Assembly: GCA_949295755.1 (NCBI GenBank)
Contig: CASFMG010000089.1
Coordinates: forward strand, 1-6,335
Reading direction: 5' to 3'
Length of the DNA stretch: 6,335 nt
From: an uncultured Christensenella sp.
GTDB taxonomy: Bacteria > Bacillota > Clostridia > Christensenellales > UBA1242
The number at the start of each line of letters is the position of its first letter. Within the stretch, counting starts at the first letter, position 1. Position numbers and translations under genes: made by a program. A model generated the notes under the pieces. That model did no database searches and was not told the origin of the DNA. It was given only the letters and a program-made list of their open reading frames with translations. Shown here one piece after another: positions 1 through 6,335 of this stretch.

Positions 1-24
1 ATATTTTATAACAATGAAACACCT

Positions 25-3000
25 TTAACATTTCAACAATTTTGCTTGTTTTATGCTTAAAATATAACAATTTTCAACTTTTTTATTTAATCCATATTCT
101 ATTGCTTTTTTGTATAGTGATATCTGTTTACTATATTTTTCAATAAGTTTGTTTTCGCTCAAATTACTAAATTTATAGTCAACTAAAACAGCACCATTTG
201 GTTTTAAAATGATTAAGTCACAAACCCCCTGAATTAAAATTTTATCATCTATACAACTTTGTTGAACTTCACTATATGGCAAACTCATTATAAAACTGTG
301 TTCTTTTAATGCTGTGTTTGTTCCTAAAAGATTTTTTAAAACTTGAATGTTTTGTTTTATTAAATTTACATCAAGTGCATTTAATACTTCTTTTTTAAAC
401 AACTGCATTTTTTCAAGTTTTTTTATTGTGCTTTTAATAGCATTTACACTACAATCGCCTTTAAAATCAATATCTTCTAACACCTTATGGTATGCCGAAC
501 CAATTTCGTTTTTATCAACTTCGCATAAATGTTCGCCAATGTCCAAATGTTTTGGTGCAGTGTTTAAACTAGCATAAGCATCATCTTGCATAATTTTTGA
601 CACCGAATTTTTTTGTGCTTTTTTTGTCGCTTCACTGTTAAAATACTGTTGGTTTATATAATCTTGTAACTCTCTTATTTGCGAACTCTTACCGTTTTTA
701 TTAAAAATATTGATTGGCTTTTGCTGTGTAATTTGTGCATAATCATTACCGTTTATTAAATTGCACAAATAACTTTTGTCGTTGTAAACATTAAAACTTT
801 GTTTGCCATTTATTTTGTTTATGTCTTTTTCGTTTAATGATTTTACAATAAAATCTAAATACGATTGCGATGTTTTTATTTGTCGTTCATCGTCATATTT
901 AAAAAAGTTAAGTTTTTCTTTTGTTCCAACTAATATGAGTCTGTTTTTTGCTCTTGTTAGTGCAACATACAAAAGTCTTATTTTTTCACTAAATTCACTT
1001 TCTCGATTTTGGTACTTAACCAAATCATAAAAAACGCTTTCGTGTTTTCTTCTTAAATTTTTATCATAATATTTTAAGCCAACCACAAGTTCTTCATTTA
1101 GTGCGATTTCAATTTCACTTGGCGTTTTGTTGAAATTTGCATTTAGATTTGGAATTATTATTATTGGCCATTCAAGTCCTTTGCTTGCGTGCATTGTTGT
1201 TAAAGTTACTACATTTTGATTGGTTGCCTGTGATGTTACCTTTTGTTCACGAGTGCTTTGTTTTAAAAAATTAAGATACTCGCTAACACTATAATTGAAA
1301 TTCGAGTTATTAAACGAATTTATATAATCTTTAACATTTTTAATTCTTGCGTAACCATTTAAATAGTTAGACAATTTATACTCATAATTTTGCACCTTTA
1401 CAATATACAATAAAGCCTTACTAATACCATTGAAAGTTAAAATATTAGTAAAATTTTCCAAAATTTGCAACATATTTATAATTTTTTGTTTAATTTTGTC
1501 ATCTTTATCATAATTTATTACACATTCATAAAAATATTTGTAATTTGATGTTTTTATTTCTAACATTTGGTCGTCATCAAAGCCAAAAAAGTCTGACATC
1601 ATTATGCTTGCAAGAGAATAATCATCATTAAAATTACAAGCAATTTTTAGTAAATTTATTAGAACCATAACATCATATGTTTGCTCTAAATCTTTGTTTG
1701 AATTTTCTTGTGTTGGAATGTTAAATTTATTTAGTGCCGTGATGAACTCATTTTGACTTGCTCTTGTTCTAAACAAAATAGCAATATCACTATATTTTAC
1801 TTTTCTATATTTTTTTAATTTTATATCATATATTTCATCATCTAACAATTTTGTTATTTTTTCGGCAACAAAGTTTGCTTCTATTAAAGAGTCTTTTACT
1901 TCTTGATTATTTTCTTGATTTAATACACTATAAATTTTTGGCAGTTCTTTATTTTCATCTTCTTCTTTATATATAATATTTAATTCTACACACGGCGTTT
2001 TTTCATCTTCATATTTGGCTTGTGGAATCAACTTTGCTTTATCTTTATAATTTAGTCCTGCCGTTTCTTCAGTCATAATAACAGAAAATATTTCATTGAT
2101 AAACAACAATATTTTTGATGTTGTTCTAAAATTGCAATTTAAAAACAGTGATTGCGAATTGCCATTTGTTTTATCATCATTTTCAAATTCTTTACAAATT
2201 CGCTCAAATATTTTTGAATTAGATTGCCTAAATCCGTAAATGGCTTGTTTTAAATCTCCCACAAAAAATAAATTGTTTCCATTTTTTAAACTTGTTATTA
2301 TTTTTTCTTGCACAAGGTTTGCATCTTGAAATTCATCAATAAAAATATTTTTATATGCGTTTTTTACGGTGTTTAAAATATCTTGGTTTTCAAAGAGTTT
2401 AATGGTCAATCGTTCTATATCATTATAATCATAAACATTTTTTTGCTTTTTAATTTTGTTGTATTCATTTATAAACAAATCACAAATATCAAACAATGTT
2501 TTAGTTGTAAGTTCACACTCTTTTATAGAATTTAAATATACTTCTTTGCATTCATATTTTTTTATTTCATTTATTGTTTCAGTTAAATATTCTTTTATTT
2601 GTTTTATTTTTGGTTGTAACGAAACATCTCTATCATTTTTTTGTGGCACAGATTTTAATTCTATTGTTTGAGCACAATCAATTAAATCTCCAAAATTTGT
2701 TGCATTTTCTAATAGTTCGATTTGTGAAATGTTTTGCTGTAACTGTTCACAATATTTTTTAAAATCTAACTGCGATGACTGATTTAAAAATTTTTTGTAT
2801 TTAGTATGGATGGAGTTTATAATTTGTATAAACTTTTTATAAAGTATGTTTCCTGCTTGTTCGTTTTTAAATAATTCAAGTGATTTAATTTTCCAATCTT
2901 CATAATCTAAAATTGAACAAGAATAGTTGTATAATTTCATAACAAGATTAGATATGTTTTTATCTGTTCTATTTTTTGCATAAATATCAAATAAATTAAA

Positions 3001-3456
3001 ATATTTTTCACTATTTTGTGCCTTAAAAATATCTAACGCCTTTTTTAGTGCTTTTAATTGAATTTGTTTTTGCATACTGCCTTGAATGATATTAAATCCT
3101 GGGTCTATATCTATTGCATAAAAATATTTTTTAACAATTTTTTGACAAAAACTATCCACAGTTGAAATATCTGCAAGGCTTACATCTTCTATTTCGTCCA
3201 ATAAATTCTTGTTGTGTTGCGCTTCTTGACTCATATAGTCTAAAAGTTTTTGTTTCATTTCACTTGCCGCTGCGTTTGTGTATGTTAAAACCAATAGTTC
3301 TTTTACGTGAACACCTTTGGCTATTAAATCCACAATTTTCCTAATCATTACAGAAGTTTTTCCACTACCAGCAGAAGCCGAAACAACAATATTTTTATTG
3401 TAAGATGACAAAACTGCATCTTGTTCTTCAATTTTTTCAAAAACTTCTTTACTCAT
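25..3456 (-). CDS. addA: AddA subunit of the AddAB helicase-nuclease, complete
   Basis: AddA is the ATP-dependent 3'-5' DNA translocase and one of the two nucleases of the cytoplasmic AddAB break-resection complex. The 1143-residue protein carries the UvrD-like superfamily 1 motifs in order: Q12; Walker A SASAGSGKT (26-34, K33); Ia LTYTNAAASEM (57-67); STVDSFC (98-104); II IDEFQD (373-378); III VGDLKQAIYGFR (399-410); IV NCNFRT (440-445); V TTMHASKGLEW (753-763); VI LLYVALTRAKNRL (828-840). A C-terminal RecB-family nuclease follows, with H990 (GSAYH), D1080 (QGVCD), D1093 and K1095 (VDYK) and Q1111-x3-Y1115. Having both a motor and a nuclease, and lying directly after addB, separates it from PcrA or UvrD. 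It is somewhat shorter than B. subtilis AddA (1232). The ATG at 3456 is supported by a well-spaced GGGAG and by Q12 and Walker A lying at the expected distance from the N-terminus. It ends with TAA at 27-25. Oddities: F follows the nuclease DYK where T or S is usual, and it has only two tryptophans. Confidence 0.98.
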   Translation of the reverse strand: MSKEVFEKIEEQDAVLSSYNKNIVVSASAGSGKTSVMIRKIVDLIAKGVHVKELLVLTYTNAAASEMKQKLLDYMSQEAQHNKNLLDEIEDVSLADISTVDSFCQKIVKKYFYAIDIDPGFNIIQGSMQKQIQLKALKKALDIFKAQNSEKYFNLFDIYAKNRTDKNISNLVMKLYNYSCSILDYEDWKIKSLELFKNEQAGNILYKKFIQIINSIHTKYKKFLNQSSQLDFKKYCEQLQQNISQIELLENATNFGDLIDCAQTIELKSVPQKNDRDVSLQPKIKQIKEYLTETINEIKKYECKEVYLNSIKECELTTKTLFDICDLFINEYNKIKKQKNVYDYNDIERLTIKLFENQDILNTVKNAYKNIFIDEFQDANLVQEKIITSLKNGNNLFFVGDLKQAIYGFRQSNSKIFERICKEFENDDKTNGNSQSLFLNCNFRTTSKILLFINEIFSVIMTEETAGLNYKDKAKLIPQAKYEDEKTPCVELNIIYKEEDENKELPKIYSVLNQENNQEVKDSLIEANFVAEKITKLLDDEIYDIKLKKYRKVKYSDIAILFRTRASQNEFITALNKFNIPTQENSNKDLEQTYDVMVLINLLKIACNFNDDYSLASIMMSDFFGFDDDQMLEIKTSNYKYFYECVINYDKDDKIKQKIINMLQILENFTNILTFNGISKALLYIVKVQNYEYKLSNYLNGYARIKNVKDYINSFNNSNFNYSVSEYLNFLKQSTREQKVTSQATNQNVVTLTTMHASKGLEWPIIIIPNLNANFNKTPSEIEIALNEELVVGLKYYDKNLRRKHESVFYDLVKYQNRESEFSEKIRLLYVALTRAKNRLILVGTKEKLNFFKYDDERQIKTSQSYLDFIVKSLNEKDINKINGKQSFNVYNDKSYLCNLINGNDYAQITQQKPINIFNKNGKSSQIRELQDYINQQYFNSEATKKAQKNSVSKIMQDDAYASLNTAPKHLDIGEHLCEVDKNEIGSAYHKVLEDIDFKGDCSVNAIKSTIKKLEKMQLFKKEVLNALDVNLIKQNIQVLKNLLGTNTALKEHSFIMSLPYSEVQQSCIDDKILIQGVCDLIILKPNGAVLVDYKFSNLSENKLIEKYSKQISLYKKAIEYGLNKKVENCYILSIKQAKLLKC

Positions 3457-6335
3457 CTTCTTCTCCCAAAAATGTTTTTGGACTTATTTTTGCATTTATT
3501 TTTCTTGGCATAATAGCACTCTCATCAATTCCACATATTGCCTTATACTCACAAAAATTACAATCACAAATTGGAGAGATTTGTGTATTGCCTTCTAAAA
3601 TCTCTTTAATTGCCTGCTCCACTATTTTTATTGAATATTCTATCATTGCCTGCATTTCTTGTTTGGTTACATTTTTACTGTATACAAGTTTTTTGATATT
3701 ACTATCTTTATACTTTTTATTTGGAGAATATTGCACTTCAAAAAATTTGCTTTTGTTGTTTTCAAAATTTAAACTTGTATCGGCTTTTTCAATTAAGTTT
3801 ATATCGTCAATAAAATATCCTTGCAATTTGTATTCATCTTGTTTTAAATCTAAATATGCATTGTTTATTGGCAAATAAAACGCCCCAAATGGTTTTAATT
3901 TAAACCTATTTGCAATAGCCTTTAAATACACATATACTTGTATTTTGGTTCCGTTGTATAAATTTTCTATTTTGGAATTTGAACTTGCAAGCGAACCTGT
4001 TTTATAGTCGATTATTCTAAAATAATTATCGTATTTGTCTATTCTGTCAACAATTCCAACTATGCTATATTTTTCGTTATTTACATACACGCAAAGATCA
4101 TCTGAATTATCGCCAAACTTAAATTCTGTTTTAAACATTTTAAAATTACTTATTTTTTGTTCAAAGCACATAAAAGTTGCAAATCGTTTTACTTCATTAT
4201 ATAAAATTTCTTTTGTATACAAATTTTCTTTATCGTTAAAATATGAATAATCTTTTTTGTTTGTAAGTTTACTAAAAACTTTGTCTACAATTTTTATAAT
4301 TTGTTCATCGTTTTCAATGTTGTTTTCTTTAATATAATCAACAAAATATTTACAAAACTCGTGCAAAAAATTACCAAAATCGTTTGGTTTTATCGTTCCA
4401 TCTTTTTTTTCTACAAGTTTTATGCCATATCTTACAAAATGTTTAAATGGACATTCATAATAACTTTCTATTTGACTTATTTTTGTTTTGTTTAAATTAA
4501 GCATTTTTTTGCCTAACGAAACTTTTTCTTTGTTTACAAAATTAAATTGTTTATACTCTCCCAAATTTTGCAAAGCATTTTTCAATATAAAACTTTTTTC
4601 AACATTTTTTGAAATGTTTTTAAGTGCCATATGTGGATATGGATTATTAAATTTTATTTTTTCTAGATAATTGTCATCGGCAAAATTTTCTTCAAAATAT
4701 GATATGTCGAATTTATTTGCCCCCAAACTTAAAATATCGCCAACAAATTTTGCAGGTAGCATCTTTTGATTGTCTGCATCGGTTATTTTATAATAAACAA
4801 ACAAGTTTTGTGTAGCATCACTTAAAAGGTCAAAAAGTTTAAATCTGTTGCGTCTATTTATCATCTTTACCGTAGGCGACATTTTTATTTTTTTGGATAA
4901 AAACTCTATTTCTTTATCACTAATAAGCCCCAAATCTTTTATTGTTGTTGGAAGTACATCTTGATTTGCACCTAAAACAAATACATATTTTTTTATTTCA
5001 AAAAAACTTGAAGCACTATCGCCAACATAAACACAATCTAAATTTAAAGGTATTTGAGATATATTTAAACTACTTAGTGCATTTAAGTACAAATCATAAA
5101 AATCATTTATCGAAATTGGTTCGTCATTTAAAATATTTACAAATTTTTCATTTAGAACTGTTATCTTGTCCAAAACTTGAACATAAATTTTTTCGTTTTT
5201 TAGGTCGTTATTTTGATTAAATTGACTGCACAAATCTTGTAATTGATTTTCTATATTAAAATATTCTAACAGTGTTTTAACTTGTTTAATGTAGTACGAA
5301 ACAGTACCTGTATTTTTTAATTCGTCTACAAAGTTTTTAAGTTGATTGAGTTGTAAAAAGGAATAATTTTCTAAAAATTTATTGTATTTAGTGTATTCAA
5401 TATTATTTTCTAAAATGTAATTTTCTATATTGTTTTTTTCGAGTTTATCAATATCACAAAAATTGTTATTTATAAAATTTATTATGCTTTCTTGACTATA
5501 ATTTTCAATATATACATCAAAAGCATACTTTATAAAATTAAACAATGTAATTTGTGCAAAGTTCGTGTTTTTGTCTACAAAATACGAAATGTTGTACTCA
5601 TCAAAAATATTTTCAATATCTTCAAAATAACTGCTGTTTGTAACTATATTTATATCACTATATTTACATTTTTTGTTTTTTATAAAATAACAAATATGTT
5701 TTGCAACATTTTCTATTTCGTTTTGTTTTGATGGCATTTCTATTACTTTTGCATAGTTAAAATTTTGTTGATTTTTAATGTTGTATCCAAACACATTTTT
5801 AAACACCATTTCCTGTTGTGATGTTAAATTTTGTGTTGCCTTTAAAATTTCAAAACCTATGTTGTTTTCTTTAAAAAACGATGTGAGTTCATCGTACATT
5901 TCATTATCAAAAATATGCGAGTTTGAATTATTTGTTTTATGCAAAACGCCAACAACCAAGTTTTTGCAATTTTTTGCAATTTTTTTAATTATTTCATAAC
6001 CTTGTTTTGTAAAACTATCAAACCCACAAAAATAAATATTTGTGTTTTGTAGTTGTAATGAATTGTCAATTAAACTGCTAAAAGTTTTTAAAACATTTGT
6101 TGCATCAAGTCTACCATCTAAAAGTTTTTCATATTCTTCGTATACAGAGAGTAGATCTTGCATTTTTGCTCTTTGATTTTCGTCAACCAAAGCCAAACTT
6201 TGTCTTAATTCATTTGATGAAACATCACTTGACCTAATTAGTGAAAGTGCGTTTTTTATTTTTTCTAAAAGTCCTTGACTTATATTTTTTGAAAAACACA
6301 CAAATTTGTTTTTTACCTTTTGAACTGCTCTATAC
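3449..6335 (-). CDS. addB: AddB subunit of the AddAB helicase-nuclease, 5' end cut off by the window edge
   Basis: AddB pairs with AddA to resect double-strand breaks and prepare 3' tails for RecA. Residues are numbered from the GTG at 6301. That GTG is not the real start: 11 more in-frame codons (Y-R-A-V-Q-K-V-K-N-K-F) run to the edge without a stop. Seen: an AddB-like N-terminal segment (IYFCGFDSFT, 89-98); the degenerate helicase half (FVLGANQDVLP, 441-451; NRRNRF, 482-487); and a RecB-type nuclease with H647 (GNFLHEF), D752 (GIVDRID), D765 and K767 (IDYKTG) and Q788-x3-Y792. Four iron-sulfur ligands are visible, C617 then C914-x2-C917-x5-C923, with the same C-terminal spacing as Bacillus subtilis AddB (C1121, C1124, C1130). 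Matching C617 to C801 of that 1166-residue protein suggests about 170-185 residues are missing, including the N-terminal Walker A region. Its last codons overlap addA. No frameshift is visible and the nuclease looks intact. Identification is strong; hotspot specificity cannot be judged. Confidence 0.95.
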   Translation of the reverse strand, partial: YRAVQKVKNKFVCFSKNISQGLLEKIKNALSLIRSSDVSSNELRQSLALVDENQRAKMQDLLSVYEEYEKLLDGRLDATNVLKTFSSLIDNSLQLQNTNIYFCGFDSFTKQGYEIIKKIAKNCKNLVVGVLHKTNNSNSHIFDNEMYDELTSFFKENNIGFEILKATQNLTSQQEMVFKNVFGYNIKNQQNFNYAKVIEMPSKQNEIENVAKHICYFIKNKKCKYSDINIVTNSSYFEDIENIFDEYNISYFVDKNTNFAQITLFNFIKYAFDVYIENYSQESIINFINNNFCDIDKLEKNNIENYILENNIEYTKYNKFLENYSFLQLNQLKNFVDELKNTGTVSYYIKQVKTLLEYFNIENQLQDLCSQFNQNNDLKNEKIYVQVLDKITVLNEKFVNILNDEPISINDFYDLYLNALSSLNISQIPLNLDCVYVGDSASSFFEIKKYVFVLGANQDVLPTTIKDLGLISDKEIEFLSKKIKMSPTVKMINRRNRFKLFDLLSDATQNLFVYYKITDADNQKMLPAKFVGDILSLGANKFDISYFEENFADDNYLEKIKFNNPYPHMALKNISKNVEKSFILKNALQNLGEYKQFNFVNKEKVSLGKKMLNLNKTKISQIESYYECPFKHFVRYGIKLVEKKDGTIKPNDFGNFLHEFCKYFVDYIKENNIENDEQIIKIVDKVFSKLTNKKDYSYFNDKENLYTKEILYNEVKRFATFMCFEQKISNFKMFKTEFKFGDNSDDLCVYVNNEKYSIVGIVDRIDKYDNYFRIIDYKTGSLASSNSKIENLYNGTKIQVYVYLKAIANRFKLKPFGAFYLPINNAYLDLKQDEYKLQGYFIDDINLIEKADTSLNFENNKSKFFEVQYSPNKKYKDSNIKKLVYSKNVTKQEMQAMIEYSIKIVEQAIKEILEGNTQISPICDCNFCEYKAICGIDESAIMPRKINAKISPKTFLGEEDE
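3457..3467 (-). promoter_or_regulatory. Ribosome binding site of addA inside the end of addB
   Basis: On the minus strand GGGAGAAGAAG directly precedes the addA ATG. The GGGAG core (3467-3463) leaves 6 bases before the start, a normal Shine-Dalgarno spacing. These bases also encode the Gly-Glu-Glu near the AddB C-terminus, and the addB TAA (3451-3449) falls just inside addA (ATGAGTAA, an 8-base overlap). This decides the addA start. It implies that ribosomes finishing addB reinitiate or are handed over at addA, a usual way of keeping the two subunits in balance. Confidence 0.8.
5961..5985. repeat. Short tandem repeat inside addB (10-base unit, 2.5 copies)
   Basis: The plus strand reads TTTTTGCAAT twice in a row (5961-5970 and 5971-5980), followed by a further TTTTT. 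It lies within addB and encodes residues around I108 to N114 (I-A-K-N-C-K-N). Because the unit is 10 bases, the two copies are read in different frames, so it is not a protein repeat. In DNA this AT-rich it may be chance or a small slippage duplication. Gain or loss of one unit would shift the addB frame. Confidence 0.5.

Noticed and set aside
1..10. TATAAAAT (minus strand) as a -10 promoter box
   Set aside because: Such strings are frequent in DNA this AT-rich, and no matching -35 box at the right distance was found.
1..26. AAAGGTG next to the addA stop (minus strand) as the ribosome binding site of a following gene
   Set aside because: A good match to part of the anti-Shine-Dalgarno sequence, but no ATG follows within the window. 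The nearby TTG runs into a stop after one codon, and the GTG at 22-20 has no binding site of its own. A downstream gene is possible but cannot be shown from these bases.
3267..3271. AGCGG on the minus strand, the B. subtilis Chi sequence
   Set aside because: It falls in the codons for the conserved Ala-Ala-Ala of AddA motif Ia, and a 5-mer occurs by chance. The Chi specificity of this species is unknown, and the AddB N-terminal region most relevant to hotspot reading is mostly outside the window.
3405..3878. 157-codon open frame on the plus strand, with hydrophobic stretches
   Set aside because: It lies antisense across the addB-addA junction, both strongly supported genes. Its Phe/Leu/Ile-rich content is what the complement of Lys/Asn/Glu-rich codons gives. 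I see no domain. The other shorter plus-strand frames are rejected for the same reason.
6299..6301. GTG as the start codon of a 950-residue AddB
   Set aside because: The frame stays open for 11 more codons to the window edge. No convincing ribosome binding site precedes the GTG, and the fragment would lack the N-terminal region of about 170 residues or more found in AddB. The gene is truncated by the window.
25..6335. A novel defence or accessory system built around a helicase-nuclease pair
   Set aside because: The gene order, the double nuclease arrangement, the iron-sulfur ligands in AddB and all helicase motifs in AddA fit the ordinary AddAB repair complex. There are no extra genes or foreign-looking composition in the window.

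Overview
The window looks like a stretch of chromosome from a very AT-rich bacterium. GC is roughly a quarter in the lines I sampled by eye, running lower in the poly-Asn/Lys parts. The proteins are rich in Lys, Asn, Ile and Phe, both visible stops are TAA, and two very long frames stay open under the standard code. This composition, together with an AddAB-type recombination nuclease carrying an iron-sulfur cluster in AddB, points to the low-GC Bacillota (Clostridia or a related gut-type lineage). I cannot name a genus.

The window holds only two genes, both on the minus strand and tightly packed. From right to left these are addB (3449-6335, its 5' end cut off by the right edge) and addA (25-3456, complete). 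They overlap by 8 bases. The addA ribosome binding site lies inside the last codons of addB, so the two are almost certainly one operon and translationally coupled. The remaining 24 bases (1-24) after the addA stop contain no gene I can support. No promoter, terminator, RNA gene, mobile element or CRISPR array is visible, and the true start of the transcript lies outside the window.

Together the products form the AddAB helicase-nuclease, the Bacillota counterpart of RecBCD. AddA supplies the ATP-driven 3'-5' motor and one nuclease domain. AddB supplies an inactivated helicase scaffold, which reads the recombination hotspot (Chi) in characterised homologues, plus a second nuclease domain pinned by a 4Fe-4S cluster. 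The complex resects double-strand breaks to a 3' single-stranded tail for RecA. All core motifs that should lie in the visible part are present, so the pair reads as functional.

I found no undescribed system here. The points worth a second look are small: extreme tryptophan depletion, a few substitutions in conserved AddA motifs, an extra cysteine next to the AddB cluster ligands, an A8 tract just before the AddB nuclease core, and a small tandem repeat decoded in two frames.
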